NCBI GenBank assembly: GCA_002842855.1
Contig: PHEE01000013.1
Location: forward strand, 1 to 64,000
DNA: 64,000 nucleotides
From: Alphaproteobacteria bacterium HGW-Alphaproteobacteria-4
GTDB lineage: Bacteria > Pseudomonadota > Alphaproteobacteria > Rhodobacterales > Rhodobacteraceae
Direction: 5' to 3'
The notes under the pieces are model-generated. The model was not told the origin of the DNA, did not search any database, and saw only the letters and a list, made by a program, of their open reading frames with translations. The position numbers and the translations under genes were made by a program. The stretch's first letter is position 1. The number at the start of each line of letters is the position of its first letter. Shown piece by piece: positions 29,198 to 40,150 of the stretch.

Positions 29198-30577
29198 ATG
29201 ACCCCTGACGCCATTGCCGCCCTTTCCGCGCTACTCGGGCGGCGCTTCAGCCAGAGCCGCGCCGAGCGCGACCAACACGGCCAATCGGAAACCTGGTTTG
29301 CGCTGACCCCGCCCGAGGCGGTGGTCTGGCCCGAAAGCACCGCCGAAGTCTCGAAAATCCTCAAGATCTGCTCGGCGCATCGGGTGCCGGTGGTGGCGTT
29401 CGGCGCGGGCAGCTCGCTTGAGGGGCACACGCTTGCGGTTGCGGGTGGCATCAGCCTCGATACCAGCCGCATGAACAGGGTGCTTGCGGTGCATTCGGCA
29501 GATATGCAGGCGGTGGTGCAACCGGGCGTCACGCGCGAGGCGCTGAATACCGAACTGCGTGCAAGCGGCCTTTTCTTTCCGGTCGATCCGGGCGCCAACG
29601 CCAGCCTTGGCGGCATGGCGGCCACCCGCGCCTCGGGCACCACCACGGTGCGCTATGGCAGCATGCGCGCCAATGTGCTGGCGCTGGAGGTGGTGCTGGC
29701 GGATGGTCGCATCATCCGCACCGGGTCGCGCGCCGCGAAAACCTCGGCGGGGTATGATCTGACGGCGCTGTTGCTGGGGTCCGAAGGCACGCTTGGCATT
29801 ATCACCGAACTGACCTTGCGCCTGCATGGGCAACCCGAGGCGGTTTCGGCGGCGGTTTGCGCCTTTGACAGCCTGCACGCGGCGGTCGAAACCGTGATGG
29901 CGACGATTCAGCTTGGCGTCGGCATGGCGCGGATCGAGTTTGTCGATGCGGCGGTGGTGCGCGCCTTCAACCTTTATGCCGGCGCCGAGATGCCCGAAAA
30001 GCCGCATCTGCTGGTTGAGTTCCACGGCTCGCCCGCCACCGTGGCGGAAGAGGCGCGGCGCTTTGGCGAGGTGGTGGCAGAAATGGGCGGTGCCGATTTC
30101 AGTTGGGCGACCACGGCCGAGGCGCGCGGCAAGCTTTGGAAAATGCGCCACGCCGCCTATCCCGCCTGCCTTGCCGCGCGCCCCGGCTCGGTCGGGCTTG
30201 TCACCGACATCTGCGTGCCGATCTCGCGGCTTTCCGAAGCGGTCGAGCAAACCCGCGACGACATCGCGGCGGAAGGGCTGGCGGGGCCGATTCTGGGCCA
30301 TGTCGGTGATGGCAATTTTCATGCCATTCTGCTGCTGGAAAAAGGCAATGCCGATGAGCTTGCGCGGGCGCGCCGGGTATCGGGGCGGATGGCGGAGCGG
30401 GCGCTGGCACTGGGCGGCACGGTAACGGGTGAACATGGCATCGGCATTGGCAAGCGCGGCTATATGCAGGCCGAGCACGGGCAGGGCTGGCAGGTGATGG
30501 GCGCGATCAAGGCCGCGCTTGACCCCATGGGCATTCTCAACCCCGGCAAGGTCGTGCCGGACCGGACCGCGCCATGA
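29198..30577 (+). CDS. FAD-binding oxidase, GlcD / D-lactate dehydrogenase type
   Basis: 459 residues of the FAD-binding type 4 family. The PP-loop region has P-V-V-A-F-G-A-G-S-S-L-E-G-H, then D-P-G-A-N-A-S-L-G-G and G-S-E-G-T-L-G-I-I; the C-terminal FAD-oxidase half has H-V-G-D-G-N-F-H (metal/substrate His) and G-E-H-G-I-G-I-G-K. This pattern fits D-lactate dehydrogenase (cytochrome) or glycolate oxidase subunit D; no GlcE/GlcF nearby, favouring a single-subunit D-2-hydroxyacid dehydrogenase. Overlaps the next gene by 4 bases. Confidence 0.88.
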   Translation: MTPDAIAALSALLGRRFSQSRAERDQHGQSETWFALTPPEAVVWPESTAEVSKILKICSAHRVPVVAFGAGSSLEGHTLAVAGGISLDTSRMNRVLAVHSADMQAVVQPGVTREALNTELRASGLFFPVDPGANASLGGMAATRASGTTTVRYGSMRANVLALEVVLADGRIIRTGSRAAKTSAGYDLTALLLGSEGTLGIITELTLRLHGQPEAVSAAVCAFDSLHAAVETVMATIQLGVGMARIEFVDAAVVRAFNLYAGAEMPEKPHLLVEFHGSPATVAEEARRFGEVVAEMGGADFSWATTAEARGKLWKMRHAAYPACLAARPGSVGLVTDICVPISRLSEAVEQTRDDIAAEGLAGPILGHVGDGNFHAILLLEKGNADELARARRVSGRMAERALALGGTVTGEHGIGIGKRGYMQAEHGQGWQVMGAIKAALDPMGILNPGKVVPDRTAP

Positions 30578-30963
30578 GCCTTGCCGCCCCCGCCGAACTG
30601 CCGCGCGCCTTTGCCGCCGCATGGGCCGCGCGCGATGCCGAGGCGCTTGCGGCCCTGTTCGCGGAGGAAGCCGATTTTGTCAGCCTGACAGGTGGCGCCG
30701 CCGAGGGCCGCGCGGCCATTGCCGATCTGTTCGCCGCCGAGTTCGCCGGAGCTTTCGCCCGCGCCCGGCTGGTGACGGGGCGGCTGAAGCTGCGCCCGCT
30801 CGGGCCGCATGCGGCGGTGGTATTGCAGCGCTTCGTGCTTTCCGGGCTGACGCATGCCGACGGAACGGATGCGGGGCGCATCGGCGCGCTGTTCGCCGCA
30901 ACCCTCAGCCCCACCGCGCAGGGCTGGCAGGTGGTGGCGGCGCAGTTTGTGGCCGAGGCCTAA
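30574..30963 (+). CDS. SgcJ/EcaC-type SnoaL-like protein
   Basis: 129 residues with the NTF2/SnoaL-like pattern: A-W-A-A-R-D-A-E-A-L-A-A-L-F-A-E-E-A-D-F-V at the start and a beta-sheet end. No catalytic residues can be assigned. Starts in an ATGA overlap with the FAD oxidase, so the two are probably expressed together. Its stop overlaps the stop of the converging nucleoside hydrolase by 4 bases. Confidence 0.75.
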   Translation: MSLAAPAELPRAFAAAWAARDAEALAALFAEEADFVSLTGGAAEGRAAIADLFAAEFAGAFARARLVTGRLKLRPLGPHAAVVLQRFVLSGLTHADGTDAGRIGALFAATLSPTAQGWQVVAAQFVAEA

Positions 30964-31898
30964 AGCCGCCCGATCCGCTCGGTCAGCAGGGCAAAAAACC
31001 CGTCGGCATCGACCTCGCGCATGAACATGGCATTCGGTGGGCGCTTGGTGACGCGCCACCAGTCGGCCACCGTCATGCCGCGCGTCAGTGCGCTGCCGGT
31101 TTCGATTTCGACGTTGATGTGGCGGCCTTGGAACAGGTTGGGGGCGAGCAGGTAGGCGATCACGCAGGGGTCGTGCAGCGGGGCGCCATCCGAGCCGTAT
31201 TTCGCCATGTCGAAGCGTTCAAAAAAGTCGGTCCAGCTTGCGACTGCGTGCCCAACGCGGGTGCCAAGCGCGCGAAACGCCTCGATCCGGGCGCGGGTGG
31301 TCAGCACCTTGTGCGTAACGTCCAGCGGCATCACCACCAACGGCACGCCGGATTTGAACACGATGTCAGCGGCTTCCGGGTCAACGTAAATGTTGAACTC
31401 GGCGGCCGGGGTGGTGTTTCCACCTTCGAAACAACCGCCGCCCATCAACACAATTTCGGCCACGCGCGAAACAATTTCGGGGGCGCGCTGAAACGCGGTG
31501 GCGATGTTGGTCAACGGCCCCAGCGGGCAGAGCGTGACGGTGCCTTCGGGCAACCCGCGCAGAGTATCGATGATGAATTCGACCGCATGGCCGGTTTGCA
31601 GTGGCATTTGCGGGTCGGGCAGGGCGATACCATCCAGCCCAGATTTGCCATGCACATATTCCGCCGTCACCAGATCGCGCGCCAAGGGCCGATCGCAGCC
31701 CGCGAACACCGGCACCGCCGGGCGGCCCGCAAGTTCGCACACCACGCGGGCGTTGCGCGCGGTCAGCGGCAGCGGCACGTTGCCCGCGACACAGGTGATG
31801 CCCAGCACATCCAGTTCGGGGCTGGCCAGCGCCAGCAAGATTGCCACGGCGTCATCCTGGCCGGGGTCGGTGTCGATGATGATCTTGCGCGGGGTCAT
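30960..31898 (-). CDS. Nucleoside hydrolase (IUNH family)
   Basis: 312 residues. The N-terminal I-I-I-D-T-D-P-G-Q-D-D-A is the calcium/ribose-binding signature of inosine-uridine nucleoside hydrolases; L-G-P-L-T-N, F-N-I-Y-V-D-P-E-A and H-D-P-C-V (the catalytic region) follow. Hydrolyses the N-glycosidic bond of ribonucleosides. Pyrimidine or purine preference cannot be read here. The start at 31898 is preceded by GGAAGATGCC. Confidence 0.93.
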   Translation of the reverse strand: MTPRKIIIDTDPGQDDAVAILLALASPELDVLGITCVAGNVPLPLTARNARVVCELAGRPAVPVFAGCDRPLARDLVTAEYVHGKSGLDGIALPDPQMPLQTGHAVEFIIDTLRGLPEGTVTLCPLGPLTNIATAFQRAPEIVSRVAEIVLMGGGCFEGGNTTPAAEFNIYVDPEAADIVFKSGVPLVVMPLDVTHKVLTTRARIEAFRALGTRVGHAVASWTDFFERFDMAKYGSDGAPLHDPCVIAYLLAPNLFQGRHINVEIETGSALTRGMTVADWWRVTKRPPNAMFMREVDADGFFALLTERIGRL

Positions 31899-32042
31899 GG
31901 CATCTTCCTTGGCTGTTTGGCGCAAGGTGGCGTGGCGGGGCGGCAAAGTCCACATGCCATGAGTGTGCCGCCCCCGGTGTTGCGCAGGGTCATCGCCAGA
32001 TCGCGGCACCGCGCCCAGGTGCGCCGCCGCCCGAGGCCAGCC

Positions 32043-33047
32043 TCAGCCGTCGAAGTTGACCTCCTGGATCAGTTTCAGCGCCGCCGGGCGCAGTTTGGCA
32101 ACGTCGATCAGCCCCAGCGTATCGGGCGCAAACTCACCCCAGCTTGCCACCAGATCCGACCGCGCCACCCCCGGCTTCACGGGAAACTCATGGTTGGTCT
32201 GCGCGTAGATCGCCTGTGCGTCGTCCGAGGCAAGAAACTCCATCAGTTTCAGCGCGGCGTCGTGGTGGGGGGCGGCTGCGGTCATCGCCACGCCCGAGAT
32301 ATTCATGTGCGTGCCGCCTCCCTCAAACGCGGGAAACACGATCCGCACCGTGTCAGCCCATTGCTTTTGCTCTGGGTCAGCCAACATTTCGCCCATGTAA
32401 TAGGTGTTGCCCAAACTGATGTCGCATTGCCCCGCCCAGATCGCCTTGACCTGATCGCGGTCGCCGCCTTCGGGCTTGCGCGCAAGGTTTGCTTTCAGCG
32501 CCTCAAGCCAGATGCGGGTTTCGGCCTCGCCGTGATGCGCAAGGAAGGCTGCGGTCAGTGCCACGTTGTAATCGTTGGTGCCCGAGCGGGTGCAGACGCG
32601 GCCCTTCCACTTCGGGTTTGCGAGGTCCTCGTAGGTTGTCACCTCACCATCCGCCACCCGGTCACGGGCGGCGTAGACAACGCGGGCCCGGCTGGTCAGG
32701 CCGAACCAATGCCCCGCCGGGTCGCGGAACTCTGCCGGAATGGCGGCATCGAGCGCAGGCGAGGTCACGGCCTGTGTCACACCTGCATCGACCACCTGCG
32801 CCAACCGCGCAATATCGACCGTCATCACCAGATCGGCAGGGCTGCGGCTGCCTTCAGCCACCAGCCGCTCGACCATGCCCGAGCCGATAAAGGCGACGTT
32901 CACGGTGATGCCGGTCTGCTTGGTGAAGGCATCGAACAGCGGTTGCACAAGTTCCGGTTGGCGGTGCGAATAGACGTTGACCTCATCCGCCAGCGCCGGA
33001 ACGGCGGCCAGAAGCGAGGTGGCAAGAAGGGCAAGGCGCAGGGACAT
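32043..33047 (-). CDS. Ferric-iron ABC transporter substrate-binding protein, orphan
   Basis: 334 residues with a Sec signal peptide ending V-P-A-L-A (about 16-20). FbpA/FutA family: E-V-N-V-Y-S-H-R-Q-P at the mature N-terminus, G-N-T-Y-Y-M-G-E with the two tyrosines that coordinate Fe3+, and V-N-I/M-N-I-S-G-V. Periplasmic. No permease or ATPase is adjacent, unlike the usual fbpABC/futABC order. Has its own promoter (33080-33108). Confidence 0.9.
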   Translation of the reverse strand: MSLRLALLATSLLAAVPALADEVNVYSHRQPELVQPLFDAFTKQTGITVNVAFIGSGMVERLVAEGSRSPADLVMTVDIARLAQVVDAGVTQAVTSPALDAAIPAEFRDPAGHWFGLTSRARVVYAARDRVADGEVTTYEDLANPKWKGRVCTRSGTNDYNVALTAAFLAHHGEAETRIWLEALKANLARKPEGGDRDQVKAIWAGQCDISLGNTYYMGEMLADPEQKQWADTVRIVFPAFEGGGTHMNISGVAMTAAAPHHDAALKLMEFLASDDAQAIYAQTNHEFPVKPGVARSDLVASWGEFAPDTLGLIDVAKLRPAALKLIQEVNFDG

Positions 33048-33079
33048 TGGATCAGCTCCGCAGGTTGATGTCTGCGGGG

Positions 33080-33108
33080 TTTAAACCCGATAAAAATACT
33101 CAGGTCAA
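33080..33108 (-). promoter_or_regulatory. Promoter of the iron-binding protein gene
   Basis: Minus strand: TTGACC (33103-33108), 17-base AT-rich spacer, TTTAAA (33080-33085). The nearby inverted repeat ATACC-ATCA-GGTAT (33119-33132) just upstream of the -35 could be an iron-regulator site; it also reaches the end of the preceding ABC-F gene. Assignment to a regulator (Irr/RirA/Fur) is not possible by eye. Confidence 0.55.
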
Positions 33109-33131
33109 TATCCGATAAATACCATCAGGTA

Positions 33132-34982
33132 TTATTCCGCCTTGAGCGCCGCATCGAGCGCCTCATGCGCGGCCAGCCAGAGTTCTTCGGCGCGCGCCAG
33201 GCCATCTACCGCCTCGACCCGCTTCATCGTCCACTTGTGCAACTCCTTGCCCATATGGGGGGCATAAAGCGCCTGCTCGCCCAGCTTCGCGTCGAGTTTC
33301 TTCAGCATCGCGTCGATCTTCGAGACCCGCTCTTCGCATTTTCGCAGGTCGGATCGCAGCGCCAGAATTCGGTCGCGCGGTGCCTTTTGCGGCTTGTCCG
33401 CGCGTGCCGGTGCGGCGGTATCTTCGCCCGCCAGAAGCTCGCGCCGATAGGCTTCGAGGTCGTTCAGATAGGGCGCCACCCGGCCCCCTTTGACCAGCCA
33501 AAGCCGATCAGCCACGAGGCCGAGCAGGTGCATGTCGTGGCTGATCAGGATTACCGCGCCGGTGTAGTCGTTCAACGCGTCAACCAGTGCTTCGCGGCTT
33601 TCCATGTCAAGGTGGTTGGTCGGCTCGTCGAGTATCAGCAAATGCGGCGCGCTGGTGGTGGCCAGCATCAGCGACAGCCGGGCCTTCTGCCCGCCCGAAA
33701 GCTGCCCGACCACGGTTTCGGCCTGGTCGGCCATCAGGCCGAACCCGGCAAGGCGGGCGCGCAGACGGGGCTGCATTTCCTGCGGGTAGACGCGTTGGAT
33801 GTGCTGCAAGGGGGTTTCGTCGAGGAAAAGCTCGTCAACCTGATGCTGCGCGAAATAGCCGATGCGCAGTTTGCCTGACCGCGTGAGCTTGCCCATCGCC
33901 GCTGGCAGCTTGCCCGCCAGCAGTTTGGCGAGGGTCGATTTGCCTTCGCCGTTGCGGCCCAGAAGCGCGATCCGGTCATCCTGGTCAATCCGCAAGCTGA
34001 GGTGCTTGAGCACGGGCGGCCCGCCATAGCCCACCGCCACCTCATCAAGCGCCAGAATCGGGGGCGAAAGCTGTTCGGGCACCGGAAAGCTGAAAACCTG
34101 TTTTGCGGCATCTTCGGGCGCGGTGATGATCTCCATCTTTTCCAGCATCTTGACCCGGCTTTGTGCCTGCGCCGCCTTGTTGGCCTGGGCGCGGAACCGA
34201 TCGACGAAACCTTGCAGATGCGCGCGCCGCGCCTCTTGCTTTTTCGCTTCGGCAGCCTGCACGGCACGCTGTTCGGCGCGCGCACGGGCGAACTGGTCGT
34301 AGCTGCCGGTCCAGAGCGTCAGCTTGCGCTCGTCCAGATGCAGAATCGCCCCCACCGCGCGGTTCAACAGGCCACGGTCGTGGCTGATGATGATGACCGT
34401 GTGCGGGTATTTCGCGAGGTAGCTTTCAAGCCAGAGCGAGCCTTCAAGGTCAAGGTAGTTGGTCGGCTCATCCAGCAGCAGCACGTCGGGTTGTGCAAAA
34501 AGCACGCCCGCAAGCGCCACCCGCATCCGCCAGCCGCCCGAGAAATCGGAACAGGGGCGCAGCTGTGCCTCGGCATCAAAGCCAAGGCCGCGCAGAATGG
34601 CACTGGCGCGGCCCTCGGCTGACCAGGCGTCGATATCGGCCAGTCGGTGCTGGATGTCGGCGATGCGGTGCGCGTCGGTCGCGTGTTCGGCCTCGGCCAT
34701 CAGCGCGGCGCGTTCGGTATCGGCTTCAAGCACGGTATCGAGCAGCGACATGGCCGACGACGGCACCTCTTGCGCCACGCCGCCGATGCGGGCACGCGAC
34801 GGCAGGGTGATGGTGCCCCCCTCCAGCGCCAACTCGCCCCGGATCAGGCGGAAAAGCGTTGTCTTGCCCGCGCCGTTCTTGCCAACAAGGCCCACCTTGT
34901 GGCCATCGGGAATGGTTGCCGATGCGCCCTCGAACAATGGGCGGCCCTGCACGGAATAGGTGATGTCGGATATTTTCAGCAT
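33132..34982 (-). CDS. ABC-F family ATP-binding protein
   Basis: 616 residues, two ABC domains, no membrane segment. First Walker [10 protein letters not shown], signature F-S-G-G-W-R-M-R, Walker [12 protein letters not shown]; second Walker [29 protein letters not shown]. The inter-domain linker (about 240-300) is charged and helical. C-terminal coiled coil from about 550. YheS-like; likely ribosome-associated. The start at 34982 is the family Met; an extended frame upstream is not supported. Confidence 0.92.
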   Translation of the reverse strand: MLKISDITYSVQGRPLFEGASATIPDGHKVGLVGKNGAGKTTLFRLIRGELALEGGTITLPSRARIGGVAQEVPSSAMSLLDTVLEADTERAALMAEAEHATDAHRIADIQHRLADIDAWSAEGRASAILRGLGFDAEAQLRPCSDFSGGWRMRVALAGVLFAQPDVLLLDEPTNYLDLEGSLWLESYLAKYPHTVIIISHDRGLLNRAVGAILHLDERKLTLWTGSYDQFARARAEQRAVQAAEAKKQEARRAHLQGFVDRFRAQANKAAQAQSRVKMLEKMEIITAPEDAAKQVFSFPVPEQLSPPILALDEVAVGYGGPPVLKHLSLRIDQDDRIALLGRNGEGKSTLAKLLAGKLPAAMGKLTRSGKLRIGYFAQHQVDELFLDETPLQHIQRVYPQEMQPRLRARLAGFGLMADQAETVVGQLSGGQKARLSLMLATTSAPHLLILDEPTNHLDMESREALVDALNDYTGAVILISHDMHLLGLVADRLWLVKGGRVAPYLNDLEAYRRELLAGEDTAAPARADKPQKAPRDRILALRSDLRKCEERVSKIDAMLKKLDAKLGEQALYAPHMGKELHKWTMKRVEAVDGLARAEELWLAAHEALDAALKAE

Positions 34983-35125
34983 GCCCGCCCCATGCCCGAT
35001 GCGGCCGCCCGCGTCAATCGCTGGCCGCGCGCGCGGGGTTTTCAAGCCGCGCCGCCCATGCTAGGGGGCGCGCATCCGGCGCAGGGCAGGGGCCCGGCGC
35101 TTTTCAGTGGAAATATGAGGCAGAC

Positions 35126-35548
35126 ATGGCCATCGAACGCACCCTTTCGATTATCAAACCCGACGCAACCAAGCGCAACCTGACCGGCAAGATCGTGGCC
35201 CGGTTCGAGGAGGCCGGGTTGCGTGTGGTCGCATCCAAGCGCATCCACCTTTCGCCCGCTCAGGCCGGCCAGTTCTACGCCGAGCACAAGGAACGCCCGT
35301 TCTATGGCGAACTGTGCGCCTTCATGGCATCCGAGCCGGTGGTGGTGCAGGTGCTTGAGGGCGAAGCGGCGATTGCCAAGAACCGCGAAGTGATGGGCGC
35401 GACCGACCCGGCCGCTGCCGCCGAGGGGACCATCCGCAAGGATTTCGCGCTTTCCAAAGGCGAGAACTCGGTGCACGGCTCCGACAGCCCGGAATCGGCC
35501 GCGCGCGAGATCGCCTTCTTCTTTTCGGGGCTTGAACTGGTCGGCTGA
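35126..35548 (+). CDS. ndk: Nucleoside diphosphate kinase
   Basis: 140 residues; equilibrates NTP/NDP pools. Starts [14 protein letters not shown], with the active-site His in the N-S-V-H-G-S-D-S motif. Normal length. Stand-alone, followed by a hairpin terminator and a composite repeat. Confidence 0.98.
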   Translation: MAIERTLSIIKPDATKRNLTGKIVARFEEAGLRVVASKRIHLSPAQAGQFYAEHKERPFYGELCAFMASEPVVVQVLEGEAAIAKNREVMGATDPAAAAEGTIRKDFALSKGENSVHGSDSPESAAREIAFFFSGLELVG

Positions 35549-35560
35549 ACGGGAACGAAG

Positions 35561-35583
35561 AGAGGGGGCCTTCTGCCCCCTCT
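35561..35583 (+). terminator. Terminator after ndk
   Basis: AGAGGGGGC (35561-35569), loop CTTCT, GCCCCCTCT (35575-35583), then TGG. The same hairpin core lies behind eno. Confidence 0.75.
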
Positions 35584-35679
35584 TGGCCATCCGGCCAATT
35601 CACCCCCGAGGATATTTGACCCAAGGCAAGCGCAGGCCCGCTGCTGCTTGCCTTGGGCCGAATATCCCCGCCGGAGGCG
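35584..35679. repeat. Composite hairpin repeat downstream of ndk
   Basis: Two family A units head to head. The left unit has 29 bases (35593-35621) identical to 40031-40059, containing GAGGATATTTGACC; the right unit has CTTGCCTTGGGCC and AATATCCCCGCCGGAGGCG. CCCAAGGCAAGC pairs perfectly with GCTTGCCTTGGG, and GGATATT with AATATCC, making a long hairpin. Confidence 0.85.
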
Positions 35680-35766
35680 TGCTGCGGCGGCCGCGGTGCC
35701 CAGGTCAATCGCCTCACCCCTTCCGCTTTGCCTGCGGCACCCTATCTTGAGCGGCAGGGAGATATC

Positions 35767-37185
35767 ATGCCGCACACCGACCCAAGTTATGCCCGCCTGC
35801 CCGGGCGCTTTTTTGCACGCGTGGGCCCCGCACCGGTGGCGGCGCCACGGTTGCTTGCGCTGAACACGTCCCTGGCAGCGCGCCTCGGGCTAAGCGCTGA
35901 CTGGCTCGCCGCACCAGAGGGGGTTGCGATGCTTGCGGGCAACGCCTTCCCGGACTGGGCAACCCCGATTGCGCAAACCTACGCTGGCCATCAGTTCGGC
36001 GGGTTCGTGCCGCAGCTCGGTGACGGGCGGGCATTGCTGCTGACCGAATTTATCAGCACCGATGGCGCGCGGTTCGACCTTGTTCTGAAGGGCTCGGGCC
36101 GCACCCCCTTTTCGCGCGGAGGCGACGGGCGGGCGTGGCTTGGCCCGGTCTTGCGCGAATATATTGTCAGCGAAGCGATGGCAGCACTTGGCGTGCCCAG
36201 CACGCGGGCACTGGCGGCGGTGGCGACAGGCGAAGTTGTCTGGCGCGACGAGGGGGCGCTGCCCGGCGCGATTCTGGCGCGGGTAGCGGCCAGCCACCTT
36301 CGGGTGGGCACCTTCGAATACTTCGCGGCAAGGCGCGATACCGAAGCGCTGGCGCTGCTGGCAGAACACGCCCGCGCCCGCCACTACCCGCGGGCGGAAG
36401 GGCCGCTGGGGCTTCTCGGCGGTGTCGTTGCGGCGCAAGCGCGGCTGGTGGCGCAGTGGATGAGCCTTGGCTTCATTCACGGCGTGATGAACACCGACAA
36501 CATGGCGGTATCGGGCGAAACCATCGATTATGGCCCCTGCGCCTTCATCGACGCCTACCACCCCGACCGGGTGTTTTCGTCAATCGACCGCAACGGCCGC
36601 TACGCCTATGCGCAACAGCCCAACGTGGCACTGTGGAACCTCGCGCAACTGGCCTCGGCACTTCTTCCGCTGATCGGCGAGGGCGAGGCGGCGATTGAGG
36701 CCGCAACCGCAGCGCTTGATGCTTTCTGGCCTGTTTTCACCGAGTCGCTGAACCGCCGCTTTGCGGCGAAGATCGGCATTGCTTCACCACAGGCGGGCGA
36801 CAGCGCACTGGTTGAAACCCTGCTTGCCCGCATGGCGCAGCAAGGAGCTGATTTTACGCGGGTATTCCATGGTCTTGCCAGTGGCGCCGCCCGCGACGAA
36901 TTTGCCGACCGCGCCGCCTTTGATGGCTGGGCGGCAGATTGGCGCGCGCGGATTGGCCATGAGCCTGACCCGCAAGCGGTAATGCGCGCCGCCAACCCCG
37001 CGCGCATTCCGCGCAACCACCGCATTGCCGAGGTCATTACGGCGGCAGTCGCGGGCAACATGGCGCCGTTTGTGCGCCTCAACGCAGCGCTTGCAGCACC
37101 ATTCGACGCGCGCCCCGAGTGGGCCGACCTTTCCGACGCGCCCGCCGAGGCCGAAGTGGTAACGCGCACCTACTGCGGCACCTGA
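35767..37185 (+). CDS. selO: Protein adenylyltransferase SelO (YdiU)
   Basis: 472-residue pseudokinase-fold enzyme that transfers AMP to proteins in redox response. Motifs: Y-A-G-H-Q-F-G-G-F-V-P-Q-L-G-D-G-R-A near residue 75, K-G-S-G-R-T-P-F-S-R-G-G-D-G-R-A, and H-G-V-M-N-T-D-N-M with the metal-binding Asn/Asp. Ends T-Y-C-G-T, so a Cys is third from the end, the place of selenocysteine in animal SelO. Start follows GGCAGGGAG. Confidence 0.95.
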   Translation: MPHTDPSYARLPGRFFARVGPAPVAAPRLLALNTSLAARLGLSADWLAAPEGVAMLAGNAFPDWATPIAQTYAGHQFGGFVPQLGDGRALLLTEFISTDGARFDLVLKGSGRTPFSRGGDGRAWLGPVLREYIVSEAMAALGVPSTRALAAVATGEVVWRDEGALPGAILARVAASHLRVGTFEYFAARRDTEALALLAEHARARHYPRAEGPLGLLGGVVAAQARLVAQWMSLGFIHGVMNTDNMAVSGETIDYGPCAFIDAYHPDRVFSSIDRNGRYAYAQQPNVALWNLAQLASALLPLIGEGEAAIEAATAALDAFWPVFTESLNRRFAAKIGIASPQAGDSALVETLLARMAQQGADFTRVFHGLASGAARDEFADRAAFDGWAADWRARIGHEPDPQAVMRAANPARIPRNHRIAEVITAAVAGNMAPFVRLNAALAAPFDARPEWADLSDAPAEAEVVTRTYCGT

Positions 37186-37186
37186 G

Positions 37187-37846
37187 CTATTTGCGAAACT
37201 TGCGGAAAAGCCGTCGATTGCGGTCGATGAACTGCTGCAACAGGGCGGCACTGCCGCCGATGCTGCGCCCGTGCAGATATAGCCAACCCGATCCGGCCCC
37301 CACGCTCGCACCGATCACATCGACGATAAGGTCGCCCATGGTGTCGTTCAGGCCGCTTTCCTGCATGTTCAGCCCGAAGATAGTGTCCATGCCGAACTCG
37401 AATATCTCCCAGACCACGCCGATCGTGACCGCGAAGGAAAAGGCGATGAACGCCAGCGCCCAGGCGGGTGCGGCGTAACGGTCGCCCTGAAACAGCATGA
37501 AAACCAACAAGAATCCGATGATTCCGAACCCCAGCGCCGAGCCGAGATGCAGCGCACCATCCCACCACCAGAACCGCTGATAGAATCCTTCGGCCTCGCC
37601 CAGATAGATCGTGGCAAAGATGAAGGCCGTGATGGAAACCACAAAGCTCCACGGCAGCCGCACACCCAGGCGGCTGACCAGCACCAGCGGTGCCAAGGTC
37701 ATCAGGAAGGCGGCCGCGGCCACGCCCGCGGCGGGCCACTGCTGTTCCCACAGCGCCAGCCCGAACTCGAATGCCAGCACCGCCCAGATCAGCAATACCG
37801 GCAGCGGCTGCCGCCAAAGGGATTTGAATTGCAGGCGTTTGCGCAT
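37187..37846 (-). CDS. Integral membrane protein, DUF2238-like
   Basis: 219 residues with about five to six membrane segments (for example L-L-I-W-A-V-L-A-F-E-F near 20 and F-V-V-S-I-T-A-F-I-F near 70). Conserved-looking polar motifs inside the membrane, W-W-W-D-G-A-L-H-L-G-S-A and V-V-W-E-I-F-E-F, plus N-D-T-M-G-D-L-I-V-D, resemble the DUF2238/YjdF family. Function unknown. The start at 37846 is the Met before the basic M-R-K-R-L; a longer open frame would run into the divergent nuclease gene. Its stop is 2 bases from the selO stop. Confidence 0.75.
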   Translation of the reverse strand: MRKRLQFKSLWRQPLPVLLIWAVLAFEFGLALWEQQWPAAGVAAAAFLMTLAPLVLVSRLGVRLPWSFVVSITAFIFATIYLGEAEGFYQRFWWWDGALHLGSALGFGIIGFLLVFMLFQGDRYAAPAWALAFIAFSFAVTIGVVWEIFEFGMDTIFGLNMQESGLNDTMGDLIVDVIGASVGAGSGWLYLHGRSIGGSAALLQQFIDRNRRLFRKFRK

Positions 37847-37922
37847 GCGGGCGATATAGGTGCGGCACCAAGGCGTTGCAACAGGCCTTCCTGTCGCGCC
37901 CCGCAGGCCCCATATCGGGGGC

Positions 37923-38618
37923 ATGGTCCTGCGCATCGCTTCATACAACATCCACAAATCCAAAGGCAGCGATGGCCGCTTTGACCCCGGCCGCGTGATC
38001 GATGTGATCAACGCCCTTGGCGCCGACGTGCTGGCGCTGCAAGAGGTCGATTTCAGATTTCGCGGCCGCCCCAGTGCCCTGCCTCTGGCGGAACTGCGCG
38101 AGGGGTGCGCGCTGGTGCCGGTCGATCTGACCCCGACCGGGCCGGAAAGCCTTGGTTGGCACGGGCAGACCCTGCTCTTGCGCAAGGGCATCACGCTGAG
38201 CGGCCTGCGCGCACTGCCCTTGCCGGGGTTTGAGCCGCGCGGCGCGCTGATTGCAGACCTTGACGCGGGAGGCGGCCCGCTGCGGCTGGCGGGGGTGCAC
38301 CTCGGCCTGCGCCGTGCCAACCGACGCGCGCAGCTGGCCCATATTCGCGCGGCCCTGCGCGAAGGCACGGCGACGCCCGCGCTGATCATCGGCGACTTCA
38401 ATGAATGGGCTGAAACCAAGGGCCTTGAAGCGCTGCACGGGTTTCATCTGCACACGCCCGGGCCAAGCTACCCCGCGCGCGCACCGTTCGGGCGGCTTGA
38501 CCGGGTGGCGGCGGGTCCGGGGCTTTCGGTGCTGCGCGCGGGGGTGTTCGATTCCGGCCTCGCGCGGCGCGCCTCGGACCATTTGCCGATCTGGGCCGAT
38601 GTACGGATTGAGCGCTGA
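37923..38618 (+). CDS. Endonuclease/exonuclease/phosphatase family protein
   Basis: 231 residues of the DNase I-like fold. I-A-S-Y-N-I-H-K (5-12), L-Q-E-V-D-F-R (catalytic Glu), G-D-F-N-E-W (Asp/Asn) and S-D-H-L-P-I-W near the end (the active-site His) are all present, so active. Substrate could be DNA, phosphoesters or lipids. No signal peptide. Divergent from the membrane protein. Confidence 0.9.
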   Translation: MVLRIASYNIHKSKGSDGRFDPGRVIDVINALGADVLALQEVDFRFRGRPSALPLAELREGCALVPVDLTPTGPESLGWHGQTLLLRKGITLSGLRALPLPGFEPRGALIADLDAGGGPLRLAGVHLGLRRANRRAQLAHIRAALREGTATPALIIGDFNEWAETKGLEALHGFHLHTPGPSYPARAPFGRLDRVAAGPGLSVLRAGVFDSGLARRASDHLPIWADVRIER

Positions 38619-38668
38619 AATCGCGCGCGCCTGACGGGGGGCTTTCCCGCCCGCTGCAAACCGCGTAA

Positions 38669-39991
<1,323 letters not shown>

Positions 39992-39999
39992 ACCGGGGC

Positions 40000-40018
40000 A
40001 GGGGGCTTTCCGCCCCCT
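40000..40018 (+). terminator. Terminator after eno
   Basis: AGGGGGC (40000-40006), loop TTTCC, GCCCCCT (40012-40018), then CTTGG. Matches the hairpin behind ndk. Confidence 0.75.
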
Positions 40019-40117
40019 CTTGGCCCTGCGGGCCAATTCACCCCCGAGGATATTTGACCAAGGCAAGCGCAAGTCTTTCGCGCTTGCCTTGGTCAAAATA
40101 TCCCCCCGCCGGAGGCG
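40019..40117. repeat. Composite hairpin repeat downstream of eno
   Basis: Second copy of the ndk element. TTGACCAAGGCAAGCGC (40054-40070) pairs over 17 bp with GCGCTTGCCTTGGTCAA (40080-40096), loop AAGTCTTTC; GGATAT and AATATCC extend the stem with a bulge. Ends CCGCCGGAGGCG. Confidence 0.88.
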
Positions 40118-40150
40118 CGGCGCGCGAAGTTCCGGGCGCGCGGGCCGGGG

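Noticed and set aside
30519-33068. Very long open frame (849 codons) on the plus strand
   Set aside because: It runs antisense through the nucleoside hydrolase and iron-binding protein genes and over the SnoaL-like gene. It has no domain-like content; long antisense frames are common in high-GC DNA.
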